64,000 bases of DNA from Niveibacterium microcysteis (GTDB lineage Bacteria > Pseudomonadota > Gammaproteobacteria > Burkholderiales > Rhodocyclaceae), in assembly GCF_017161445.1 (NCBI RefSeq), contig NZ_CP071060.1:1178001-1242000 (forward strand), written 5' to 3'. Positions 49,478 through 58,330 of the stretch are shown piece by piece. The position numbers and the translations under genes are program-made. The notes below the pieces were generated by a model. That model had not been told where the DNA came from. It saw nothing but the letters and a program-made list of their open reading frames with translations, and did no database searches. Each line of letters opens with the position of its first letter. Position 1 is the stretch's first letter.

Positions 49478-50101
49478 ATGGCTCGCGGTACTCTGGTCAA
49501 AGCGTCTTGGTTTGCATGTGTTGTGTCCGCTCTTGCATTGTTCGTTAGCGGGTGTGCTACTCAGTACCCGCCAGCGCCAAGCGGCGCTGTGGCGTCGGAC
49601 TACAACTATCTGATCGGTGCTGGCGACATGCTGAGCGTTGTCGTGTGGCGCAACCCGGAGTTGTCGATGGGGGTTCCTGTTCGGCCCGATGGCAAGATCA
49701 CGACCCCGCTGGTTGAGGATCTGCCTGCAATGGGAAAGGATCCCTCAACGCTCGCTCGTGACATCGAGAAGCAGCTAGCCAAATACATTCGGGATCCGAT
49801 TGTCACCGTTGTGGTGACGGGTTTTGTCGGGCCCTACAGCGAACAGATCCGGGTTGTCGGCGAGGCCGCCAAGCCGCAGATCCTCCCCTACAAACAGAAG
49901 ATGAGTCTTCTTGACGTCATGATCGCCGTGGGCGGTATCACTGACTTCGCGGACGGCAACAAGGCAAGCATTTTGCGCACTGCCGAAGGTGGCAAGCAGT
50001 ACAGCGTTCGCTTGAAGGATCTGCTCAAGCGTGGCGACGTTTCCGCGAACGTGGATATGCGCCCGGGTGACGTTCTGATCATTCCCCAAGGTTGGTTCTA
50101 A
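49478..50101 (+). CDS. Exopolysaccharide export lipoprotein (Wza-like, XrtA system)
   Basis: 207 residues. A lipoprotein signal ends in the lipobox VSGCAT. A polysaccharide-export domain follows (YLIGAGDMLSVVVWRNPELS...VRPDGKITTPLVEDLPAMG), then a SLBB-type soluble ligand domain (GEAAKPQILPYKQKMSLLDVMIAVGGITDFADGNKASILR) and the end DVLIIPQGWF. It forms the outer-membrane or periplasmic part of the export channel. The ATG at 49478 is chosen because it opens the lipoprotein signal. First gene of the long exopolysaccharide operon. Confidence 0.92.
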   Translation: MARGTLVKASWFACVVSALALFVSGCATQYPPAPSGAVASDYNYLIGAGDMLSVVVWRNPELSMGVPVRPDGKITTPLVEDLPAMGKDPSTLARDIEKQLAKYIRDPIVTVVVTGFVGPYSEQIRVVGEAAKPQILPYKQKMSLLDVMIAVGGITDFADGNKASILRTAEGGKQYSVRLKDLLKRGDVSANVDMRPGDVLIIPQGWF

Positions 50102-50135
50102 GCACGTCTCGCCCACATTCGACAGGTCGTAAAAA

Positions 50136-51689
50136 TTGGAAGAACTTCTCGCAAGTGCAATAGCTCACGCCCGCGGAATGTGGCGGTATCGCTGGTGGGG
50201 CTTGCTCGCGGCCTGGATCGGCGGTGTCGTACTGGCCGTGGTGGTGATGCTGATCCCCGACAAATACGAGGCACGCGCTCGCGTGTTCGTCGACACACAG
50301 TCGGTGTTGAAACCGCTCATGCAAGGTTTGGCGGTCCCAACCAACGTTGAGCAGCAGGTCACGATTCTGAGTCGGACGCTGATTAGCCGACCCAACGTCG
50401 AAAAACTGATCCGTATGGCGGACCTTGATCTCGACGTCAAGACCCGTGAGCAACGTGAGGTGCTGATCGATGACCTGATCAAACGTCTTCAGGTCACAGG
50501 CGCCGGTCGCGACGATCTCTTTGTGCTCACCTTCAAAGACACAAATCCGGAGCGTGCCAAACGGGTTGTGCAGGCGTTGGTTTCGATCTTCGTCGAATCC
50601 GGTCTTGGCGATAAGCGTAAGGATTCCGATGAGGCGCGCCGCTTCATCGAAGAGCAGATCAAGAGTTACGAAACGAAACTGGCTGACGCCGAGAATCGCC
50701 TGAAGGAATTCAAGCTCAAGAACCTTGCGTTGTTTGGAGACTCCGGAAAAGACGCCGTTTCGCAGATTGGCGATCTAACAGCCAAGCTCAATCAGGCCAA
50801 GCTCGAACTTCGCGAGGTTCAGAACTCGCGCGATGCGCTCAAGCGTCAGCTCGCAGGCGAAGACCCGGTTTTCCTGCCTGATAGCGGCCAGGCCTCGGCC
50901 GGTAGCATCTCCATCCCGGAGATCGACGGTCGTATCGACGCCATGAAGAAACAACTGGATGCACTGCTCCAGCGCTACACCGACCAACATCCAGACGTCG
51001 TCGGGACGCGTCGGGTCATCGAGCAGCTTGAGGCGCAGAAGAAGCAAGAGGTGGAGTCACGTCGCAAGAGCGGTGGCATGTCTGGTTCGCTTGGGGCTAA
51101 CCCCGTTTATCAGCAGCTCAAGCTATCGTTGAGCGAGGCGGAGGCAAACGTGGCTTCGCTGCAGACGCGCGTTGCTGAGTACGAAGCGCGCCTCGGTGCC
51201 ATGCGCGGCTCGCAGCGCATGCTGCCCGAGATGGAGGCCGAGTTCGCGCAACTTAACCGTGACTACGAGATCAACAAGAAGAACTACGAGAGTTTGGTCT
51301 CTCGTCGTGAGGCAGCCAACATGTCGGTGGAGATGGATGCCTCGTCCGGTGTGGCCGAATTCCGCTTGATCGATCCCCCGTCTGTCCCAAGCAAGCCCGC
51401 GGCGCCGAATCGTGCCCTCTTGATGCCAGCTTCGGGTCTGGTATCGCTCGCGATCGGGCTGCTCGTTGCGTTCCTTGTGTTCCAGGTCCGTCCGATCTTC
51501 TTTGACGGCCGTGCCTTGCGTGACGTGACGGGCCTCCCGGTACTGGGCGTCGTTACGATGATCGACACCCCGGTACGGGCGAAGCGCGAACGCATGCAAT
51601 CCATTTACTTTGCTGGTGGCCTTTTGTCGCTCGTCGGTGTTTTTGCGCTGATGACGGCGGTTCTGGCGCTTCGGGCATTCGGTCTTTAA
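50136..51689 (+). CDS. Chain-length determinant protein (Wzc/EpsF-like, XrtA system)
   Basis: 517 residues. Transmembrane helices lie near residues 22-40 (WWGLLAAWIGGVVLAVVVMLI) and near the C-terminus (ALLMPASGLVSLAIGLLVAFLVF and GGLLSLVGVFALMTAVLALRAF). Between them is a long periplasmic coiled coil (about 170-410, with SYETKLADAENRLKEFKLKNL). It controls polymer length and couples to the separate kinase encoded next; no kinase domain is fused here. The start is a TTG at 50136, since the first ATG (50178) lies inside the conserved N-terminal region. Confidence 0.92.
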   Translation: MEELLASAIAHARGMWRYRWWGLLAAWIGGVVLAVVVMLIPDKYEARARVFVDTQSVLKPLMQGLAVPTNVEQQVTILSRTLISRPNVEKLIRMADLDLDVKTREQREVLIDDLIKRLQVTGAGRDDLFVLTFKDTNPERAKRVVQALVSIFVESGLGDKRKDSDEARRFIEEQIKSYETKLADAENRLKEFKLKNLALFGDSGKDAVSQIGDLTAKLNQAKLELREVQNSRDALKRQLAGEDPVFLPDSGQASAGSISIPEIDGRIDAMKKQLDALLQRYTDQHPDVVGTRRVIEQLEAQKKQEVESRRKSGGMSGSLGANPVYQQLKLSLSEAEANVASLQTRVAEYEARLGAMRGSQRMLPEMEAEFAQLNRDYEINKKNYESLVSRREAANMSVEMDASSGVAEFRLIDPPSVPSKPAAPNRALLMPASGLVSLAIGLLVAFLVFQVRPIFFDGRALRDVTGLPVLGVVTMIDTPVRAKRERMQSIYFAGGLLSLVGVFALMTAVLALRAFGL

Positions 51690-51699
51690 AGGGGCTGCT

Positions 51700-52644
51700 A
51701 TGAGCATCATTGAAAAAGCAGTCGAGCGTCTCGATCAGCTCAAGCGGGCCGGTCTTGATGTAGGCGACGATGCCGGCGCGCGGCCAGAGGCCCCGGTCGC
51801 GCAGCCGAGTGTGGTTGCTTCGGCAACGACTCAACTGCCGCCGACGCCAGCTCCGGTACCGGACGCCGAACCGGCGCGCGAACGCCGCACGGTGCACATC
51901 GACCTGGACCGACTTGGCGCGCTTGGTTTCGTGTCGCCGTCAAAGCCGAACAGCCCTATTGCGGAGCAATACCGGATTATTAAACGCCCAGTGCTGCGCA
52001 ACGCGCAGGGCAAGGGGGCCGCTCCGATCGAGAACGGCAATCTGATCATGGTGACGAGTTCGGTGCCGGGTGAAGGTAAGAGCTTCTCGGCTATCAACCT
52101 CGCGATATCGATGGCCATGGAACTCGACCACACCGTGCTGCTGGTCGACGCCGACGTTTCAAAGCCGTCGGTTCTGGCTGCACTGGGCCTGCCAGCCTCG
52201 TCGGGCATGATGGATGTGCTCCAGGGGCATGAGTCTTCGATCGGCGACGTGATGCTGCATACGAACATCGCGAAGCTCACGATTCTGCCTGCTGGCCGGC
52301 CGCAGCAGCGCGCAACCGAAATGCTCGCCAGCGACGCCATGAACGCGCTGCTCGAAGAACTTGCGACGCGCTACAAGGACCGAATCGTCATTTTCGACTC
52401 GCCGCCGGTTCTGGTAACGACCGAAGCGCGCGCGTTGGCCACGCATATGGGGCAAGTCATCGTGGTGGTGGAGTCCGAGCGCAGCACGCATGCAATGGTC
52501 AAGCAGTCGCTGGCGACACTGGAGGCGTGTCCGGTCAAGTTGATGCTGCTGAACAAGGTTCGTCAGCAATCGTCGTCGGGTCACTACGGTGTCTACGGCT
52601 ATGGATACGGCTATGGCTACGGCAAAAATGAGGCCGGCTCGTAA
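51700..52644 (+). CDS. Tyrosine autokinase of the XrtA exopolysaccharide system
   Basis: A 314-residue cytoplasmic BY-kinase. A Pro/Ala-rich N-terminal linker (about 30-60) leads to the P-loop domain: Walker A SSVPGEGKSF near residues 120-129, Walker A' LLVDADVSKPS and Walker B IVIFDSPP. The C-terminus is the phosphorylatable tyrosine cluster GHYGVYGYGYGYGYGKN. It phosphorylates itself and regulates polymerisation with the chain-length protein. The next gene starts within its last 17 bases. Confidence 0.94.
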   Translation: MSIIEKAVERLDQLKRAGLDVGDDAGARPEAPVAQPSVVASATTQLPPTPAPVPDAEPARERRTVHIDLDRLGALGFVSPSKPNSPIAEQYRIIKRPVLRNAQGKGAAPIENGNLIMVTSSVPGEGKSFSAINLAISMAMELDHTVLLVDADVSKPSVLAALGLPASSGMMDVLQGHESSIGDVMLHTNIAKLTILPAGRPQQRATEMLASDAMNALLEELATRYKDRIVIFDSPPVLVTTEARALATHMGQVIVVVESERSTHAMVKQSLATLEACPVKLMLLNKVRQQSSSGHYGVYGYGYGYGYGKNEAGS

Positions 52645-54214
52645 GCCGCTTTCGCTGTGTGTGCTGGCAGCCTGCGTGGGTGCCGTTCCCGCCATGGCGG
52701 TGGCGGACTATGCATCCACAGGGCTGTTCAATGGTGCGACACCGCAGGGCAGCGGCTTTGCAGGGGAAGGGCCGTCGAACAACTGGCGGATCGAGCCGAC
52801 ACTGGGCGTGGGGCTGACTTGGTCCGACAACGTTCGCTTGTCGAACGAAGGCAAGCACGTCGCGGATTGGTCTTTGCGTGTCGAACCAGGTTTTGCGACC
52901 AGTGGTCGCACCAGCCGTTCTTACGGCTCGTTCCGCGCAAGCGTGAATGCGAACGTCTATGCGAGCGAAGATTCGCTCAACCGGACGAACCTGAACATGT
53001 ACGGCACCGGTACGGTCGATTTGTATGAGCGGAAACTGCTGCTCGACGCGAGCGCAACTGCGAGTCAGGAGCAAATCACGACGCTTGGGGCGCCAGCGGG
53101 GGGCGCAGCCTACAACCCGAACAACGCAACGCAACTCACGACGTTTTCGCTGAGCCCGTACTTTCGTTGGCAGTGGGGCGCGCGTGAGAACGGCGAGATT
53201 CGATACCGCGCCACGTTGAGCGACTCTTCGAACAACTTCCTCAACAATAGTCTGAGACAAGATGTCAGTTTGGTCGTTGGCAATGGTGCGAGTCCGGACC
53301 CACTGGGTTGGTTCCTCACCGGAAACCATTCGGTCATCAAGTACGACACGGCAAATGACTCGAAGACGTCAGATGCGCGCCTCTACGGGATCTACGCGAT
53401 CGATCCGATGTTCAAGCTGCGCGCCGATGTGGGATATGAGCGCAACAATTTCGCGGCGTTTGGTGGCGAGGAGCAGCAGATTTATGGCGGCGGATTTGAG
53501 TGGACGCCATCGCCCCGTACGCGATTTGCCGGGATGACCGAGAAGCGCTTCTTCGGCAATGGCTACAACTATGAGTTTACCTGGCGAGGCGCTCTGAGCT
53601 CGTTTTCGGCGACCTTTGTACGGGATGTGACGACGACATCTTCGACGCTGAGCAGTCTCCAGTTGTTGGGGCTGATGGTGGCGTACGCGGAAGCCGGCTC
53701 GAAGTCGCCCGATGGCGGCAAATCGGCGGCGAAAACCTGGCACGATCGAGGCTTGCCCTATTTGGAAGAGATCCTGGCTGGCGCGACTTTCGTGACCCGG
53801 AGCTACTACCTGGAGAAACGTGCCCAGGTCAGTGGCGGTCTGACCGGCGCTCGCAATGGCCTTGCCTTGTCACTGACCTACACAGACCGGCGTCGCCTCG
53901 TGGATCCCGCGCTGCTCGTGCCGGGTGATCAGTTGGCGAACTTCGATGTCGTTGAAGACATGGGTGGAACGCTGGTGTTCAACCATCGCTTAACGCCAAT
54001 CAGCAATCTGACCGCCTTGCTTGGGGCGAGCCGTTCAAACGGCGAGACCTTGGGTTTGACGACGACAACACGGCGCCGCGATGCGTCCCTGTCGGGCAGC
54101 ACCTCGTTCGGCCAGAGCATCATCGGATCGGTGAGCTATCGATACCAAGCGAGCCGTGGTGCCTCCAGCTACGACGAGAACTCGGTCGCCGCGACGCTCG
54201 GCATGCGTTTCTGA
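52628..54214 (+). CDS. PEP-CTERM system outer-membrane beta-barrel (TIGR03016 type)
   Basis: 528 residues. A signal peptide (PLSLCVLAACVGAVPAMAVA) is followed by many amphipathic beta strands with turn-rich loops, for example IEPTLGVGLTWSDNVRLSNEGKHVADWSLRVEPGFATSG, ending in SVAATLGMRF with a terminal Phe typical of outer-membrane barrels. It belongs to the barrel family found only in exosortase loci and presumably carries the polymer through the outer membrane. The ATG at 52628 overlaps the kinase gene by 17 bases. Confidence 0.9.
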   Translation: MRPARKPLSLCVLAACVGAVPAMAVADYASTGLFNGATPQGSGFAGEGPSNNWRIEPTLGVGLTWSDNVRLSNEGKHVADWSLRVEPGFATSGRTSRSYGSFRASVNANVYASEDSLNRTNLNMYGTGTVDLYERKLLLDASATASQEQITTLGAPAGGAAYNPNNATQLTTFSLSPYFRWQWGARENGEIRYRATLSDSSNNFLNNSLRQDVSLVVGNGASPDPLGWFLTGNHSVIKYDTANDSKTSDARLYGIYAIDPMFKLRADVGYERNNFAAFGGEEQQIYGGGFEWTPSPRTRFAGMTEKRFFGNGYNYEFTWRGALSSFSATFVRDVTTTSSTLSSLQLLGLMVAYAEAGSKSPDGGKSAAKTWHDRGLPYLEEILAGATFVTRSYYLEKRAQVSGGLTGARNGLALSLTYTDRRRLVDPALLVPGDQLANFDVVEDMGGTLVFNHRLTPISNLTALLGASRSNGETLGLTTTTRRRDASLSGSTSFGQSIIGSVSYRYQASRGASSYDENSVAATLGMRF

Positions 54215-54220
54215 GGGTTT

Positions 54221-55273
54221 ATGTACGAGTCCTTTTACGGCTTTACTTCAAAGCCGTTCCAGCTTAACCCCGACCCGTCGTTCTACTACGGTAGCCGTGG
54301 GCATCGCCGTGCGATGGCCTATCTCGAATACGGGCTGCATCAGAGCGAGGGGTTCATCGTCATTACCGGGGACGTCGGTGCCGGCAAGACGACGCTTGTC
54401 CGCAGCTTGTTGCAGCGGCTTGATTCCAGCAAGGTTGTTGCTGCCCATCTGGTGAGTACGCAGATCGATGCGGACGACATCCTTCGTCTCGTTGCGGCGG
54501 CGTTCGGGCTCCCAGCGAAGAACGTCGAGAAGGCAGACCTGCTGCTGCAACTCGAGACTTTTCTCGTCAAGCTCACCGCTGCGGGCAAACGTGCCCTGTT
54601 GATCGTCGACGAGGCGCAGAACCTCACTCCGCGAGCGGTCGAGGAACTCCGGATGCTCTCCAATTTCCAGTTGGAGGATCACGCGCTGCTGCAGAGTTTT
54701 CTGGTTGGCCAACCCGAGTTCCGCCAGACGATGCAAAGCGAGCACATGCAGCAACTGCGGCAACGCGTGATCGCTTCGTACCACCTCGGGCCGCTGGATC
54801 TAGCGGAAACCCGGGCGTACGTCGAACACCGGCTCGGCTGCGTTGGCTGGAAGGGGGATCCCCGCATCGAGGCCAGCGCATTCGACGTGATTCATGCAGC
54901 CTCCGGTGGTATTCCTCGGCGGATCAATACCCTCTGCGATCGCGTGCTGCTGGCAGGCTTTCTTTCGGAGAAGCATGGGCTTACGGCAAGCGACGTCGAC
55001 AACGTTGTGACCGAGATGCGTGAAGAGTCAGGGCCTGAGCGCTCGGTCACGCCGATCAATGCCATGCCAGGCCTCGATTCGTCTGCGCTGGCGAGGTTGA
55101 TGGCTGATCCGGCCGCTGCACGACGGCTGGCAGAGGTGGCTGCCGGCTATCAGGCGTCGCGCCTTGAAGCGCGTGTAGAGCAGCTCGAAAAGGTCATTTG
55201 TGCACTGTTGGGGTTGGGTGCCAACACCACGGACGGTGCGGATCAAGACAAGGAACGCCGGCATGCCGGTTGA
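54221..55273 (+). CDS. XrtA system-associated ATPase (ExeA-like AAA)
   Basis: 350 residues. It starts MYESFYGFTSKPFQLNPDPSFYYGS, the family signature shared with ExeA. Walker A is TGDVGAGKTTL near residues 50-60 and Walker B LLIVDEAQNL near residues 127-136. A sensor region and C-terminal helices follow (SGGIPRRINTLCDRVLLAG). It probably supplies energy or assembly control for envelope export. It starts 6 bases after the barrel gene. Confidence 0.92.
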   Translation: MYESFYGFTSKPFQLNPDPSFYYGSRGHRRAMAYLEYGLHQSEGFIVITGDVGAGKTTLVRSLLQRLDSSKVVAAHLVSTQIDADDILRLVAAAFGLPAKNVEKADLLLQLETFLVKLTAAGKRALLIVDEAQNLTPRAVEELRMLSNFQLEDHALLQSFLVGQPEFRQTMQSEHMQQLRQRVIASYHLGPLDLAETRAYVEHRLGCVGWKGDPRIEASAFDVIHAASGGIPRRINTLCDRVLLAGFLSEKHGLTASDVDNVVTEMREESGPERSVTPINAMPGLDSSALARLMADPAAARRLAEVAAGYQASRLEARVEQLEKVICALLGLGANTTDGADQDKERRHAG

Positions 55274-55283
55274 AGGAGCCCGG

Positions 55284-56414
55284 ATGAAACCGGTTATTTG
55301 CGTGGTGGGCGCGCGCCCTAACTACATGAAGATGGCGCCGATCGTCAAAGCGTTTGCGGCGCACCAGCCCCCTCTGCCGTATCTGTTGGTTCATACGGGC
55401 CAGCATTACGACCATGCCATGAACGCCAAACTCTTTGGCGATCTGAAGCTGCCCGACCCGGACGTGAACCTGGAAGTAGGGTCGGCTTCGCACGCGGTGC
55501 AGACCGCCGAGATCATGAAGCGATTCGAACCGATCCTGGATGAGCACGGCGCGTCGGCCGTACTGGTTGTCGGCGACGTTAATTCAACGATTGCCTGTGC
55601 GCTGGTGGCGACAAAGAAGAACATCCCGGTCGTGCATGTCGAGGCTGGTTTGCGCAGTTTTGACCGTGGCATGCCTGAAGAGATCAATCGGGTTCTGACC
55701 GACCAGATTGCGGATCTTCTCTACACGACAGAGGCGGGCGCCTCGGTCAACTTGGCGCGCGAGGGCATTGCGGAGCCGCGCATACAGTTCGTCGGCAACG
55801 TGATGATCGATTCGTTGCGCGCCAACCTTGCGCAGGCGGTCCCCGTTGCCCAGACGCTCAGCGCGGCTGGGCATGCGTCGGATGCGCTGCACTCGCCCAA
55901 CGGATTTGCGCTTGTAACACTCCATCGACCGTCCAACGTTGATGATCAGGAAACGCTGAGCGGTTTGGTCAATACGCTGTGCGAGGCGAGCAAGCGTTTG
56001 CCGATTGCGTTTGCTGTGCATCCCCGCACGCGCAGCAACCTGGAGCGTTTCGGCCTGTTTGCGCGCCTTGCAGGCGAGCGAATCGTGCAGCTGCCGCCGC
56101 AGGGATACCTTGAGATGCTGGGGCTGATGTCAGCGGCGCGAGTGGTGATGACGGATTCCGGCGGCATCCAGGAGGAGACCACCGCGCTTGGCGTCCCATG
56201 CCTGACCCTGCGTGAAAACACCGAACGCCCGATTACCGTTGATGAGGGCACCAACACGCTTGTTGGCCGCCACCACGACGCAATCATCCGGGCGTTGGAT
56301 CAGATTCTGGTCGGCGGTGGCAAGGCCGGGCGCTCGCCGGCGTTGTGGGACGGGCGCGCCGCGGAACGTATTGCTGCGCACTTGCATGCCTGGTTGGTCG
56401 CCCGTGCCAACTGA
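55284..56414 (+). CDS. wecB: UDP-N-acetylglucosamine 2-epimerase (non-hydrolysing)
   Basis: A 376-residue cytoplasmic enzyme that interconverts UDP-GlcNAc and UDP-ManNAc, the latter a probable precursor of the polymer. Motifs are VVGARPNYMKMAPIVKAF, HTGQHYDHAMN, VVGDVNSTIACAL, HVEAGLRSFDRGMPEEINR and TDSGGIQEETTALGVPCLTLRENTERP. The ATG at 55284 follows GGAG by 6 bases; an in-frame ATG at 55263 is less likely. The next gene begins 10 bases after the stop. Confidence 0.95.
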   Translation: MKPVICVVGARPNYMKMAPIVKAFAAHQPPLPYLLVHTGQHYDHAMNAKLFGDLKLPDPDVNLEVGSASHAVQTAEIMKRFEPILDEHGASAVLVVGDVNSTIACALVATKKNIPVVHVEAGLRSFDRGMPEEINRVLTDQIADLLYTTEAGASVNLAREGIAEPRIQFVGNVMIDSLRANLAQAVPVAQTLSAAGHASDALHSPNGFALVTLHRPSNVDDQETLSGLVNTLCEASKRLPIAFAVHPRTRSNLERFGLFARLAGERIVQLPPQGYLEMLGLMSAARVVMTDSGGIQEETTALGVPCLTLRENTERPITVDEGTNTLVGRHHDAIIRALDQILVGGGKAGRSPALWDGRAAERIAAHLHAWLVARAN

Positions 56415-56424
56415 TGACGCCAAG

Positions 56425-57264
56425 ATGAAGTCGGCGGTGTCGAACGCGCTGACGATCGACGTGGAAGATTACTTCCAGGTCTCAGCGCTGGCCTCGCATT
56501 TCCCTCGCGCCCAGTGGGATGCTGTGCCTTGCCGAGTCGAAGCGAACGTCGATCGAATCCTGAGCCTGCTTCACGAGTACGGCGCGAAGGCAACGTTTTT
56601 CACCTTGGGGTGGGTTGCCGAGCGATATCCGAAACTTGTGCGTCTGATCGTCATGGAAGGGCATGAACTCGCGAGCCATGGCTATGGCCACGAGCGGGCA
56701 AGTGCCCAGACGCCGGAAGCCTTCCGCGCAGATGTTTCTCTTGCGAAAGCGGTGCTGGAGGACATCTCCGGCGTCGAGATCCGTGGCTACCGCGCGCCAA
56801 GCTTCTCGGTTGGGGCGAAGAACCTGTGGGCGCACGATGTGCTCCGCGAAACCGGACATAGCTACAGCTCCAGCGTGTACCCGATCGCGCATGATCACTA
56901 TGGCATGCCCGATTCGCCGCGGTTTCCGTACTACCTGACCAACGGGCTGCTCGAGATCCCGGTGACGACGGTACGTTGGGCTGGCCGTAATTGGCCAGCT
57001 GGCGGCGGCGGATATTTTCGCTTGTTGCCCTATCCGGTATCGCGTTGGTCCTTGAGGCGGGTGAACGAGTTGGATAAGCGTTCTGCAATCTTCTACTTCC
57101 ATCCTTGGGAGATCGATCCCGCCCAGCCGCGCGTCGATGCTGCGGATGCACGGACGAAGTTTCGGCACTACGTAAACCTCGAACACATGGAAGGTCGGCT
57201 GCGTCGATTGCTGGGCGATTTCGCCTGGGATCGCGTCGATCAGGTGTTTCTTCCCAAGGCCTGA
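56425..57264 (+). CDS. XrtA system polysaccharide deacetylase (DUF3473)
   Basis: 279 residues, NodB-like. Catalytic elements are LTIDVEDYF (Asp pair), ATFFTLGWVAERYPKLVRLI, HELASHGYGHE (the two metal His) and GYRAPSFSVG. The DUF3473 extension is at the C-terminus (IFYFHPWEIDPAQPR...FRHYVNLEHMEGRLRRLL). It probably removes acetyl groups from N-acetylated sugars of the polymer. The ATG at 56425 starts directly before the catalytic strand, as in other members. Confidence 0.94.
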   Translation: MKSAVSNALTIDVEDYFQVSALASHFPRAQWDAVPCRVEANVDRILSLLHEYGAKATFFTLGWVAERYPKLVRLIVMEGHELASHGYGHERASAQTPEAFRADVSLAKAVLEDISGVEIRGYRAPSFSVGAKNLWAHDVLRETGHSYSSSVYPIAHDHYGMPDSPRFPYYLTNGLLEIPVTTVRWAGRNWPAGGGGYFRLLPYPVSRWSLRRVNELDKRSAIFYFHPWEIDPAQPRVDAADARTKFRHYVNLEHMEGRLRRLLGDFAWDRVDQVFLPKA

Positions 57265-57268
57265 ACGA

Positions 57269-58321
57269 ATGATGCGAGATGCTGTGATGCAGCCGGTCGT
57301 CGTGCGGCGACTGGAATTGGCTGAGCGTGCGCGCTGGGATGCCTTCGTGCGCGCGTGTCCGTCTGCGACCTTCTTCCACCTGTCTGCTTGGCAGGGGTTG
57401 ATCGAGAACCATCAAGGGCACGACACCTACTTCCTGCTGGCGGAGCGCGGCAGCGAAATCGTTGGCGTCCTACCGCTGGCCGAGGTGCGAAGCCGCCTTT
57501 TCGGGCATTCCCTGTCCTCGCTCCCGTTCTGTGTATATGGCGGCGTTGCCAGTGAGGACGCGGAGGCTATCGCTGCACTTGAGATGGAAGCCGAACGGAT
57601 CGCTCAACGCCTCGGGGTGGGTCATCTGGAATATCGCAACGTCGCACCGAGGCATTCCGATTGGCCCAGTCAGGATCTTTACGTGACGTTTCGCAAAACG
57701 CTGGCGGCCGATGACGAGGCGAACATGGCGGCGATTCCGCGGAAGCAGCGGGCGATGGTGCGTAAAGGCATCAAAAACGGCCTGATCGCCAGCCGTGACG
57801 CCGACGTAAATCGGTTCTTCTCGGTGTACGCCGACAATGTGCGCCGCCACGGCACGCCGGCCATGTCCCGCCGCTGGTTTGCGGCGCTGATGGATGCCTT
57901 CGCCAATGATTGCGAAGTCATGACGGTCACAACGGCCGATGGTGCGCCGCTGTCGAGCGTCCTGAGCTTTTTCTTCCGCGATGAGATCTTGCCGTACTAC
58001 GCTGGGGACCTGCCTGCGGCGCGTGACCTCGCCGCCAATGATTTCAAGTACTGGTCGCTGATGTGTCGCGCCCTCGAACGCGATTGCAAAGTATTCGATT
58101 ACGGCCGTAGCAAGGTGGGCACCGGCCCGTATGCGTTCAAGAAGAACTGGGGCTTTGAGCCGACGCCGCTCGCCTATGAATACCGTTTGTTCAAGCGCGA
58201 CAGCATCCCGCAGAACAATCCGATGAATCCGAAGTACCGCGCGTTCATCGCGCTCTGGCAGCGCCTGCCATTGGCCGTGGCCAATCGTCTTGGGCCGATG
58301 ATTGTCCGCAACCTGGGTTGA
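57269..58321 (+). CDS. FemAB-like protein of the XrtA system
   Basis: A 350-residue protein with the FemAB/GNAT-related double fold: RWDAFVRACPSATFFHLSAWQGLIE at the start, SLPFCVYGGVASEDAEA, IPRKQRAMVRKGIKNGL and LSSVLSFFFRDEILPYYAGDLPAARDLAANDFKYWSLM, typical of the TIGR03019-type family. FemAB enzymes transfer aminoacyl groups; here a modification of the polymer or its anchor is inferred. It starts 4 bases after the deacetylase stop, with two adjacent ATGs at 57269 and 57272. Confidence 0.9.
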   Translation: MMRDAVMQPVVVRRLELAERARWDAFVRACPSATFFHLSAWQGLIENHQGHDTYFLLAERGSEIVGVLPLAEVRSRLFGHSLSSLPFCVYGGVASEDAEAIAALEMEAERIAQRLGVGHLEYRNVAPRHSDWPSQDLYVTFRKTLAADDEANMAAIPRKQRAMVRKGIKNGLIASRDADVNRFFSVYADNVRRHGTPAMSRRWFAALMDAFANDCEVMTVTTADGAPLSSVLSFFFRDEILPYYAGDLPAARDLAANDFKYWSLMCRALERDCKVFDYGRSKVGTGPYAFKKNWGFEPTPLAYEYRLFKRDSIPQNNPMNPKYRAFIALWQRLPLAVANRLGPMIVRNLG

Positions 58322-58330
58322 CCGGTATCG

